Source: Verrucomicrobiota bacterium (GTDB lineage Bacteria; Chlamydiota; Chlamydiia; Chlamydiales; Rhabdochlamydiaceae). Taken from it: a stretch of DNA of 64,000 nucleotides. A program made the position numbers and the translations under genes. The stretch lies in assembly GCA_018240015.1 (NCBI GenBank), contig JAFEGJ010000001.1, positions 178,250 through 242,249 of the forward strand. Direction: 5' to 3'. Shown piece after piece: positions 51,425 through 59,243 of the stretch; the first letter of the stretch is position 1; each line of letters starts with the position of its first letter. The notes under the pieces are model-generated. The model did no database searches and had not been told where the DNA came from. It saw nothing but the letters and a program-made list of their open reading frames with translations.

Positions 51425-52192
51425 TCATATGCTTCGTTTTGGAAAAGAGAAAAAAATGGAAGCATTGGTCGAAGTAGCTGCTCCAAGCTCCTCAACTGTA
51501 ATGCCTCTGAGGCTTGCGATGAAGCGGGCAGTCTCTGCAATGTAAGCAGGCTCGTTGAGCTTGCCTCTCTTCGATTGTGGTGCCAAATACGGAGCATCCG
51601 TCTCAATCAGCATCTGATCGAGCGGCAGAAACCTTGCAACTTCTTGTAGCTCAACCGATTTTTTAAAGGTCACAATACCGCTTAGAGATACGAGCCATCC
51701 TCTTTCTAAACATTTCTTCGCTTCAGCAAGGGTCCCCGTAAAACAATGGAGCACCGCGGGTGTCTCTTTGAGCTGGCGATCTGCCATCGCAAACAAATCA
51801 TCGAACGCATGGCGGCAATGAAAAACCACAGGGAGCTTTGCATCGTGTGCAAGGGCAAAATGCGTAAGAAGTGACTCCAACTGTTTTTCTTTCGGGCTAT
51901 GCTCATAGTAATAATCGAGTCCTGTCTCTCCAATGGCTACCAATTTTGAAACATGTTTGCGGATGAGGGGTAAAAAGTTTTGATGGGTAGCGGCATCGTG
52001 AGGCGTGACAGCCGCCGCGTTATAGACCCACGGATGACGCTGCGACAAAATCAGACCTTTCTCTAAACTACTCTCATCTGTGCAGATGTTGACGATGGCG
52101 GAGATGTGGGCTTGCTGTGCACGCTGCAGAATTTCTTCGGCATGGTCAATCAGGGGCGGGGCTGATAGATGGGCATGGGAGTCAATTAACAT
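51425..52192 (-). CDS. tatD: TatD family metal-dependent hydrolase
   Basis: A 255-aa TIM-barrel nuclease with the metal ligands DSHAHL (His6, His8), GETGLDYY, PVVFHCRHA and ETDAPYLAP. TatD proteins are 3'-5' exonucleases or DNases acting in the cytoplasm. It is the first gene of the minus-strand operon with sdhCAB and diverges from the Tol genes. Confidence 0.93.
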   Translation of the reverse strand: MLIDSHAHLSAPPLIDHAEEILQRAQQAHISAIVNICTDESSLEKGLILSQRHPWVYNAAAVTPHDAATHQNFLPLIRKHVSKLVAIGETGLDYYYEHSPKEKQLESLLTHFALAHDAKLPVVFHCRHAFDDLFAMADRQLKETPAVLHCFTGTLAEAKKCLERGWLVSLSGIVTFKKSVELQEVARFLPLDQMLIETDAPYLAPQSKRGKLNEPAYIAETARFIASLRGITVEELGAATSTNASIFFSFPKRSI

Positions 52193-52209
52193 GTAGGGCC
52201 TTGCACTTC

Positions 52210-52238
52210 TTGTACGGAAGGGTTATTTAGGATATAAA
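52210..52238 (+). promoter_or_regulatory. Promoter of the Tol-Pal operon
   Basis: TTGTAC (52210-52215), a 17-bp spacer and TATAAA (52233-52238) lie in the 75-bp gap between tatD and the ExbB-like gene. The predicted leader of about 23 bp includes AGAGG just before ATG 52268. Confidence 0.6.
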
Positions 52239-52267
52239 AGAAGACCATCCCCAATAATAGAGGTTGT

Positions 52268-53026
52268 ATGTTTTCACCTGCTGCATTTCCCCTAGCATCC
52301 TTAGGTGCTTTTATCACGGCTTACTCTCAATCCGACTGGTTCGGTAAACTGGTCATCTTAGGGCTGGTGGCTCTCTCGATGATTTCATGGATTGTTCTGC
52401 TCCATAAAGTTTGGATGATCCGTAAAGTTCGGTATATTTCTCAAGCTTTTCATAAAGCTTTCGAGCAAAATCAAGAAGCCATGCTTAGTTTGGAAGTGGG
52501 AAATTTACCCAAACCGAGACAAGCAGGCCTTCGCCATCCTTTTGCCAATCTTTTGCAAACCACGCAAAAGAAGACACGAGAAATTTTGGGGAAAAACAAA
52601 TACTTCTTAACGCAGGATGGTAAGGTAAAGGCTCCCGTTTATCTGACGCCGAGTGATATTGAGCTCCTGGAATCCCATCTCGCGGCAACGATCTCGAGTG
52701 AGAGCAAGGAACTCGAAAAAAACGTTTTTATTCTCTCGACGATTGTCACGCTCGCACCATTTATGGGACTGCTGGGTACGGTATGGGGAATTCTAATTTC
52801 CTTTTCGGGATTACATGCAGGAGGATCGGCGGGATCCAATAGCGCGATACTCGGGGGACTATCTACGGCGCTAGCTACTACGGTGCTGGGGCTGATTATC
52901 GCGATTCCGGCTCTCATCGCCTATAATTATTTGCGCAGCACTCTTAAAGACTATACGTCGGAGATGGATGACTTTTCGACATCACTTCTCTCCACCGTCG
53001 AAATCCAATACCGCAAAGTGGAGTAG
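52268..53026 (+). CDS. exbB: TolQ/ExbB-type proton channel subunit
   Basis: A 252-aa inner-membrane protein of the MotA/TolQ/ExbB family: an N-terminal membrane segment (residues about 25-48), a cytosolic domain, then two more membrane segments including FMGLLGTVWGILISF. With the ExbD/TolR-like next gene it uses proton flow to energise the TolA-like protein. It is the first gene of the Tol-Pal operon. TolQ would be an equally valid name given the operon. Confidence 0.9.
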   Translation: MFSPAAFPLASLGAFITAYSQSDWFGKLVILGLVALSMISWIVLLHKVWMIRKVRYISQAFHKAFEQNQEAMLSLEVGNLPKPRQAGLRHPFANLLQTTQKKTREILGKNKYFLTQDGKVKAPVYLTPSDIELLESHLAATISSESKELEKNVFILSTIVTLAPFMGLLGTVWGILISFSGLHAGGSAGSNSAILGGLSTALATTVLGLIIAIPALIAYNYLRSTLKDYTSEMDDFSTSLLSTVEIQYRKVE

Positions 53027-53028
53027 TC

Positions 53029-53451
53029 ATGCGCAGACGTTTTGCAACGAGGCAAGGAGAGTTCGAAGAGGCGACGATCAACTTGACTCCGCTTATCGAC
53101 GTGGTGTTTGTCGTGCTCATCATCTTCATCATCATCGCTCCGATGTTAGAACTCGATCGTGTGGAGCTTGCTAACGCCGCACCGTCAGATCAAAGGCAAG
53201 TGGCAGCTACTCCCGAAAACGCAGGTATTACGATCCATGTGCATCAAGATAACACGATTTGGCTTAAGGGAAGGCAAGTGACGATCGAAGAACTGACAGC
53301 AGGACTTAAAAACCTGAAGAGAACTAGTGGTAGCCAGATTCCTCAACTATTCCATGATAAACGTGCCTACTTTGGTACCTACCAGTCGGTGAAAAATGCG
53401 GTCGAGAGCGCCGGTTTTGATGAACTCGATATTATCTTAAAACCGGGATGA
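53029..53451 (+). CDS. exbD: TolR/ExbD-type proton channel subunit
   Basis: A 140-aa protein with one N-terminal membrane segment containing the essential Asp (NLTPLIDVVFVVLIIFII) and a periplasmic domain. It partners the ExbB/TolQ-like protein encoded 2 bp upstream. The GTAGTC/ATG spacing implies coupled translation. Confidence 0.92.
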   Translation: MRRRFATRQGEFEEATINLTPLIDVVFVVLIIFIIIAPMLELDRVELANAAPSDQRQVAATPENAGITIHVHQDNTIWLKGRQVTIEELTAGLKNLKRTSGSQIPQLFHDKRAYFGTYQSVKNAVESAGFDELDIILKPG

Positions 53452-53455
53452 TATC

Positions 53456-54160
53456 ATGTCCCAAAGGAAGATCACTTCCGCGGTTATTCTCATCCACCTT
53501 TTCGTGATCATGACGTTTCTCTTCACGCCTGAGCGAAAAGCCGCAAAGCCCCACCATGTGGCCGTACGCACACATTTGAGCCAACCGAAAACTCCCATCA
53601 AAACGGGCAGTGTCGCTAAAGCGGGAGCAAAACCCGCATCCCCCAAAAAAAATCCACCCAAAGCAGCGGCAAAACCCAAAAATAATGCGTCAGTGGCTGC
53701 GAAGAAAAAAACTCCGAAAAAAATGGTAGCGGTCGATGCAGAAAAAAAAGCACGACCCAAAAAATCTCCTCCTCCCAAAGTAGAGGAGCCCGAAGAAATC
53801 GCCCAGACAGAAATTGCACCAAAACCACAGAAACGGTATTCTGGTCCGCAGCTCGATATTCCCGCACCGATTGGTGCACTAGAAATCGATCAAAAATCCA
53901 GCGATCATTTTTTTGCGGTGGAGGGACCTGCAGATGAGTTCATCTCGTTCCTTCACAGTGCACTTCACCTACCTGATTTTGGGGAAGTGAAAATAGAACT
54001 GACGCTCGGAGAAAAGGGAGTGGTAGATAAAGTGGTTGTCCTCAAGTCCGAAAGCGCTAAAAACAAAGCTTATTTGGAAAAAGAGCTACCATTATTAAAA
54101 TTCCCTAATGTAGACACGAAATCTCGAACCTTGATATTAACATTTTGTAATGAAATATGA
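53456..54160 (+). CDS. TolA-like periplasm-spanning protein
   Basis: A 234-aa protein with a membrane anchor near the N-terminus (VILIHLFVIMTFLF), a long Lys/Pro/Ala-rich extended region (residues about 40-125) and a compact C-terminal domain (about 150-234) with a single late Cys. This is the TolA/TonB layout, and the position between exbD and tolB matches the CT598 homologue in Chlamydia. Sequence similarity to classical TolA is not visible by eye. It overlaps tolB by 4 bp. Confidence 0.8.
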   Translation: MSQRKITSAVILIHLFVIMTFLFTPERKAAKPHHVAVRTHLSQPKTPIKTGSVAKAGAKPASPKKNPPKAAAKPKNNASVAAKKKTPKKMVAVDAEKKARPKKSPPPKVEEPEEIAQTEIAPKPQKRYSGPQLDIPAPIGALEIDQKSSDHFFAVEGPADEFISFLHSALHLPDFGEVKIELTLGEKGVVDKVVVLKSESAKNKAYLEKELPLLKFPNVDTKSRTLILTFCNEI

Positions 54161-55497
54161 TTAAAAAAATTCTCCTCATCTGTCTTGTTTGTACCGCTTA
54201 TATCCGCGCGGCCACTGATGAAATCAGGATCTATCTTCCCACAGAAAGTTCCCTGCAACCTCTGTATTTAAGTCAGATGCAAGCTAAAGGCACGAGTTTT
54301 TCAAATGAGTATTTGCAAGGATTGGAAGGCGTTTTGCTTTTTGATTTGAACCATAACGGCTCTACCAAGGTCACCTCGCGGTTTGCTGACAAAGAAGAGC
54401 TGCTGCGCCAAAATAATCGCACTCAAGCATTTCAGCCCAGAGTTTGGAAAGAAGCAGGCATCGCCCACGTTGTCAAAGGCGACATCGAAGGCAACATCCT
54501 AACGATCTCTGTCTTCTCGACGAATACTGGTTCACTTAAGACTTTCGATGGAATCACTTTGACGGGTCAACTCGGCAAAGATCGCCGCTTGATCCATAAA
54601 ATCGCCGATCGGATTCATGAAGCTGTCTTCGGAACCCCTGGAGTTGCTGCGCAAGTCATTCTCTATTCTTGCAAAGCTAAATCTGGCGCGACTGTAGCGG
54701 AGATTTGGATGTGTGACTCCGATGGCCACAATGCCCGCCAGCTGACAAAAGAAGCTGCCTACTGCGTCTCTCCTGTTTTCATCGCTCCCAGCGCGCAATT
54801 TGCCAGCGACCGCTTTCTCTACGTCAGCTATAAATCCGGGCAACCCAAAATTTTTATCGCCTCCATCCAAGATGGAGTGGGCAAACGGCTCATCGATCTG
54901 AGAGGGAATCAACTTCTCCCGGCTGTTTCTAAAGGACGCGACAAAGTCGCCTTCATCTGCGATGCGGGTGGAAGAACGGACCTATTCTTACAACAATTTC
55001 ATCCCGACACAGGAGAAGTCAGCAAACCGGTACAACTCTTTTCGCAACCGCATGCAACGCAAGCCTCACCTACGTTTAGCCCGGATGGTTCGAAGATCGC
55101 TTTTGTCTCGGACACAGGCGGAACGCCGCGTATTTATGTTATCCCCACCAATTTTAATACCAAAAGACCAGCACCGCATCTCATTTCAAAAGAAAATCGG
55201 GAAAATTCTTGCCCAGCTTGGTCGCCCGATGGAAAGAAATTAGCCTATAGTGCTAAAACAAAGGGAGTACGCCAGATTTGGATTTACGACTTCGAGGCAG
55301 GGAAAGAGTGGCAACTAACAGATGGCGGGGGAAATAAAGAAAATCCCTCTTGGGCTCAAAATAGCTCACATCTCGTTTTTAACTCGACAGACGGAGCCAC
55401 CTCCGAGCTCTATCTCGTCAACTTAAACCAAGCCGAAGTCGTCAAAATTTCACATGGCCCAGGAATTAAACATTATCCCTCGTGGGGAACACGTTAA
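54157..55497 (+). CDS. tolB: Tol-Pal system beta-propeller protein TolB
   Basis: A 446-aa periplasmic protein with an N-terminal signal (ILLICLVCTAYIRAA), an alpha/beta N-terminal domain and a C-terminal six-bladed propeller of repeated SPDGSKIAFVSD and CPAWSPDGKKLAYS-type blades. It links Pal to the TolA-like protein during envelope constriction at division. It is coupled to the upstream gene (ATGA). Confidence 0.95.
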   Translation: MIKKILLICLVCTAYIRAATDEIRIYLPTESSLQPLYLSQMQAKGTSFSNEYLQGLEGVLLFDLNHNGSTKVTSRFADKEELLRQNNRTQAFQPRVWKEAGIAHVVKGDIEGNILTISVFSTNTGSLKTFDGITLTGQLGKDRRLIHKIADRIHEAVFGTPGVAAQVILYSCKAKSGATVAEIWMCDSDGHNARQLTKEAAYCVSPVFIAPSAQFASDRFLYVSYKSGQPKIFIASIQDGVGKRLIDLRGNQLLPAVSKGRDKVAFICDAGGRTDLFLQQFHPDTGEVSKPVQLFSQPHATQASPTFSPDGSKIAFVSDTGGTPRIYVIPTNFNTKRPAPHLISKENRENSCPAWSPDGKKLAYSAKTKGVRQIWIYDFEAGKEWQLTDGGGNKENPSWAQNSSHLVFNSTDGATSELYLVNLNQAEVVKISHGPGIKHYPSWGTR

Positions 55498-55514
55498 CGT
55501 AAGGAATAGTACAC

Positions 55515-56174
55515 ATGAAAAAAATTGCTGTTTTAACTTCTCTCTTTAGCCTTCTGGTCATGACGGGCTGTCAAAAGACTTCAGGCAATATCTGGGATGA
55601 CAACCAAACAGGGGCTAAATATAAGCACAGCCAGCAAAATGCTTCGGCTCTCTGGGGTTCAAACTCATCTCAAGAAACACTCGCAGGCGGCCCAGTCGAG
55701 GAAGATTTTATCCCTTTGAACGAAGAAGATCTCAAAGGACAATTTGCAGACGCAGCTCCTCAACCTTCCAAGTCGCTGGGTGAAGGGGGCGTTCCCATGG
55801 CCGATCTGTTTAAAAACCCTTCCGGCGAATTGGCCGCTGTTTTCCATCCGATTTTCTTCAACACGGACGAGCATGTCATTCAAGGGAAAGACCAACTCGA
55901 GTTCATCTCGCGCGCTGCTTCTTACCTGAAAGCCCATCCCAATATGGCCATCATCATCGAAGGCCATTGCGATGAAAGAGGACCCGAAGCTTATAACCTA
56001 GCTCTGGGTGCAAAGCGTTCCAACTCGGTCCGATCTCTGCTCATTAAAAAAGGCGTCCATCCTGATCAAGTACACACAATTTCGTGTGGAAAAGAGTTTC
56101 CTTTTGCACTGGGCCACAATCCTGAGGCATGGAAGCAAAATCGCCGCGCCCATTTTAAAATCTATCAGAGATAA
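55515..56174 (+). CDS. pal: Peptidoglycan-associated lipoprotein Pal
   Basis: A 219-aa outer-membrane lipoprotein: signal with lipobox MTGC (Cys19), a linker of about 85 residues, and a C-terminal OmpA-like peptidoglycan-binding domain (IIIEGHCDERGPEAYNLALG, AKRSNSVRSLLIKKGV). It binds diaminopimelate-type peptidoglycan and TolB. AAGGAA precedes the ATG. Presence supports at least some peptidoglycan in this organism. Confidence 0.95.
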   Translation: MKKIAVLTSLFSLLVMTGCQKTSGNIWDDNQTGAKYKHSQQNASALWGSNSSQETLAGGPVEEDFIPLNEEDLKGQFADAAPQPSKSLGEGGVPMADLFKNPSGELAAVFHPIFFNTDEHVIQGKDQLEFISRAASYLKAHPNMAIIIEGHCDERGPEAYNLALGAKRSNSVRSLLIKKGVHPDQVHTISCGKEFPFALGHNPEAWKQNRRAHFKIYQR

Positions 56175-56177
56175 TCG

Positions 56178-56735
56178 ATGCGATTTCGGTTTTATATCGT
56201 CCTATGCACCCCTCTCCTCCTAACGGGGTGCATACCGACCTTAACCGCAATGAAAACTTCAGAGCCTCCATCGGAGTCTATCGTAGAAGAGCTTCGCTCG
56301 GAGATCGCTGAACTACGCCATGAAATCCAATCCAAAGACATCGAACTCAAAATCATTGAAGACAAGCTGGAGGGGGGCGGAGAAAAGTTTTCGTCGCATC
56401 TCGAAGAGCAAATTCTCACTTTGAGTCGTAAATTGGCCGCACTCGAAAAAGTCAGCGAAAAAATTGCTTCAGATATTCGCACCCTTTCGGAGCATGCCAA
56501 CCAAACGAGTTCGTCTTTGGGTCTCTATCGAGAGAGAATTGAGGAGATCGATGCTAAGGTGCATGAGAAAAGGCCTGCCTTTCAGTTAAAAAGTTACCGT
56601 GTAAAAGCTGGTGACTCTCTCGAAAAAATTGCTAAGCGTCACAAAATACCCGTTGAAACTCTGAAAAAAGCCAACAACTTAACCGATGACCGGATCATGA
56701 TCGGCCAAGATCTTCAGATCCCTGACCATGGATAA
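56178..56735 (+). CDS. LysM-domain lipoprotein (CT601/NlpD-like)
   Basis: A 185-aa protein with a lipoprotein signal (lipobox LTGC), a central coiled coil (VEELRSEIAELRHEIQSKD; LEEQILTLSRKLAALEKV) and one C-terminal LysM domain (YRVKAGDSLEKIAKRHKIP) for glycan binding. There is no M23 peptidase domain, so it is not a true NlpD. It follows pal by 3 bp and overlaps murI by 8 bp. Confidence 0.85.
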   Translation: MRFRFYIVLCTPLLLTGCIPTLTAMKTSEPPSESIVEELRSEIAELRHEIQSKDIELKIIEDKLEGGGEKFSSHLEEQILTLSRKLAALEKVSEKIASDIRTLSEHANQTSSSLGLYRERIEEIDAKVHEKRPAFQLKSYRVKAGDSLEKIAKRHKIPVETLKKANNLTDDRIMIGQDLQIPDHG

Positions 56736-57534
56736 AGATCTCCCGATCGGTGTGTTTGATTCGGGGTTTGGAGGACTCACTGTTCTTCGAGCTCTCAAAT
56801 CAGTTCTCCCGAGTGAATCTTTCATCTACTTTGGCGACACAGCAAGGCTTCCTTACGGATCCAAAAGCGGGGAAACGATTCTGCGTTATTCTCTCGAAAA
56901 TGCTGCCTTTCTCGTAAAAGAGGGGATTAAAGCACTCGTTGTTGCATGTCATACCGCCTCTAGTTTTGCTCTGAGGGCACTTCAAGAGTCTTTGAGCATT
57001 CCCGTTATCGGCGTCACAGTTCCTGCGATTCAGCAGATGAAGAAGTTTCCCGGGAAAAAAGGCGTGATCGCAACGAGGGCAACCATTTCTTCAGGAACTT
57101 ATCAGTCCATGCTACAGCCTGAGGCCATTGAAGTGATCGCATGTCCTCTTTTTGTGCCACTCGTTGAAGAAGGGTGGATGGACCATCCTATCACACACCT
57201 CGTGATCCATGAATATCTCCAACCTCTGAAAGACAAAGGAATTGAGGTGCTCCTTCTGGGATGTACGCATTACCCTCTTTTGAAAGAGGGTATTCAACGT
57301 TTTCTCGGGCCACAGGTCGCGATTTTAGATCCGGGATCACTTTGCGCAGAAGCTCTCAAGAAAGTACTCATCGAAACTGATTTGCTAAGCTCTGAACGCA
57401 AATCCGATCGTTATTTTGTTTCAGATGGACCCGAGCAATTTCGCCGTTTCGGGCCTACATTTTTGGGTTATCCCATTTCGGAAGTGATGGCATTACCCAG
57501 CACGGATTTGTTGAGCGATCGCATTTTCAGATAA
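56728..57534 (+). CDS. murI: Glutamate racemase
   Basis: A 268-aa enzyme that makes D-glutamate for peptidoglycan. Signatures are GVFDSGFGGLTVLRAL, FGDTARLPYGSKS, and the two catalytic cysteines Cys74 (VVACHTASS) and Cys179 (LLGCTHYPLL). The Chlamydiaceae lack murI and are thought to use DapF for this step, so a dedicated gene here is a difference from the pathogens. It is coupled to the LysM gene upstream and overlaps the convergent MATE gene by 67 bp. Confidence 0.95.
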   Translation: MDKDLPIGVFDSGFGGLTVLRALKSVLPSESFIYFGDTARLPYGSKSGETILRYSLENAAFLVKEGIKALVVACHTASSFALRALQESLSIPVIGVTVPAIQQMKKFPGKKGVIATRATISSGTYQSMLQPEAIEVIACPLFVPLVEEGWMDHPITHLVIHEYLQPLKDKGIEVLLLGCTHYPLLKEGIQRFLGPQVAILDPGSLCAEALKKVLIETDLLSSERKSDRYFVSDGPEQFRRFGPTFLGYPISEVMALPSTDLLSDRIFR

Positions 57535-58844
57535 AGTAAGGCTGTTTCCCAAAAGAGTATCGCACAAGCAATCATTCCCCATAAATACTCCGCCGGCGCG
57601 ACATGGGATTCTATCATCTTGTACACTGATAATGTCTCTGCCCAAGTAATACATGCAAAAATAATCATATATTTAACATCCTGATGAGCAAAGACAAACC
57701 CCATAGGGATTTGGTTGAACGTAAAAACAGCAAAATACACCCACGTGCCTAAAAGAAGGGGGACAATCATGCTCCCCATTTCCAGACATTTCTCAGGCGA
57801 GAATAGAAAGGCCATCGTTGCGTTGGGGAAAAGGAGAGTTGGCACAGCCAATAACAAAGAAAACGCTATCCAAACAAAAACACCTGCGTGATAGAGCTTG
57901 CCCAAACTATAAAATTCTCTCGCTCCCAGAAAACGAGACGCCATGGTTGTGACAATTTGGCTGAGAGCTTCTCCCACAAATGTAATGAAAATAGCAAGAG
58001 TACCACCCACAGAAAAGGCCAGTAAAAAACCTTCTCCACTATGCGAAACATACCACGTGAGAAATGCCCAGCTTAAGGTAACGATGATCCGCGTTCCAAA
58101 TCGGACCAGACCGGGAAAGGTGTATTTCCAGAAAAGAGACAATTTAAATCGCCAGTTATTCGTTTGATATTCCGTGATAAGAGACTCTTTTAGAAAATTT
58201 GTGAGCAGTAAAAAGCATAGTCCGCATTCAGCGATCAAAGTCGCAAGACCAGCACCCATCACACCCATGGGATGAATCCACTCTCCCCATCCAAAAATAA
58301 AGAGATAACAAAGACCGAGGTGTAAGACATGGGCGGTCAGATTACTGATGAGATAAAAACGGGCTTTTCCAATAGCGATGTAGAATGCCGAAAACGCGGC
58401 GTTTAGAGGGTAAAGAAAAAACAGCGGAAGAAGCAAATTGAAATAGGGAAGGGCCAAAGAAGTGATTGGCGTTCCTGAAAAATAAGAAGGCCCGAGGCCC
58501 CGTCCCAAGGGAATAGTGATTAAAGCAGATAAGAGGCAAAACCATATCATTTGCCATGTACAAGCTCCAACGAGCCTCTTTTCCCCTGATCCCACCTGGT
58601 AGCTCATAATAGCTTGAGACATCAAAGGAACTGCCATACATGGCAAATAAAACAACCTAGAAAAATACGATACCGTCAGCGCCACTTCCATGCCTTCCAT
58701 GGAATAACGAGCCAAAAACAGGCGCTCGACAAAAGCGAGCAGAGACGCGGAAAAGAGCGTCATCGCGACAGGAAAAAAAAGCATTACAAGCTCTTTCTGT
58801 ATCCCTGTTTTTACAGGAAAACCCTGTCGCGCTTCGAAGGCCAC
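57468..58844 (-). CDS. MATE family efflux transporter
   Basis: A 458-aa inner-membrane protein with about 12 hydrophobic segments and the pseudo-twofold MATE layout (LVMLFFPVAMTLFSASLL near the N-terminus, FGTRIIVTLSWAFLTW in the second half). MATE proteins export drugs or metabolites using Na+ or H+. GTG 58844 is the start used; it lies 10 bp after the 120-aa gene, in one operon with the large fusion gene. The 67-bp tail overlap with murI means that the last 22 residues of each are fixed by both frames. Confidence 0.82.
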   Translation of the reverse strand: MAFEARQGFPVKTGIQKELVMLFFPVAMTLFSASLLAFVERLFLARYSMEGMEVALTVSYFSRLFYLPCMAVPLMSQAIMSYQVGSGEKRLVGACTWQMIWFCLLSALITIPLGRGLGPSYFSGTPITSLALPYFNLLLPLFFLYPLNAAFSAFYIAIGKARFYLISNLTAHVLHLGLCYLFIFGWGEWIHPMGVMGAGLATLIAECGLCFLLLTNFLKESLITEYQTNNWRFKLSLFWKYTFPGLVRFGTRIIVTLSWAFLTWYVSHSGEGFLLAFSVGGTLAIFITFVGEALSQIVTTMASRFLGAREFYSLGKLYHAGVFVWIAFSLLLAVPTLLFPNATMAFLFSPEKCLEMGSMIVPLLLGTWVYFAVFTFNQIPMGFVFAHQDVKYMIIFACITWAETLSVYKMIESHVAPAEYLWGMIACAILFWETALLYLKMRSLNKSVLGNAITSEMG

Positions 58845-58854
58845 TCTATTCTCT

Positions 58855-59217
58855 TTATGATAGCTTTCTGTTCAACGGTTTCGGATCACTGGGCTCGCAA
58901 TGCATAATACGATGAATAATGGGAACAATTGTTTCATCTGTATTAGGGCCAATGATCGTGAGGTTGCGACAAAACCATGCTTCGGCAAAATACTTTATCA
59001 CAATGGGTTGGTGTTTAATCAAACCACTGGTTTCCACGAAAGAAACATAGTAATTATGCGGCTTTTCACCTTCTCTTAAAATATAGGTATAGGCCTTTTC
59101 TCCCCGAAGCAAATCCTCGACTTCCAAACCGGTCACATCATCGTACCAGCAGGAACTCTCACGGATCGATTTTTCAATCACAAACTCATCACACGAAACA
59201 ATTTCGGCAAGTGCCAT
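58855..59217 (-). CDS. Hypothetical protein (120 aa)
   Basis: Not recognised. A compact, mixed alpha/beta cytosolic protein with four Cys (CDEFVIE, SSCWYDD, AWFCRNL, MHCEPSD) and no signal peptide. A strong AAGGAGG precedes ATG 59217. It lies 26 bp after the 1123-aa fusion gene and 10 bp before the MATE gene, so all three are probably one operon. Confidence 0.7.
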   Translation of the reverse strand: MALAEIVSCDEFVIEKSIRESSCWYDDVTGLEVEDLLRGEKAYTYILREGEKPHNYYVSFVETSGLIKHQPIVIKYFAEAWFCRNLTIIGPNTDETIVPIIHRIMHCEPSDPKPLNRKLS

Positions 59218-59243
59218 ATAAAACCTCCTTAGGTTTTGTTACC

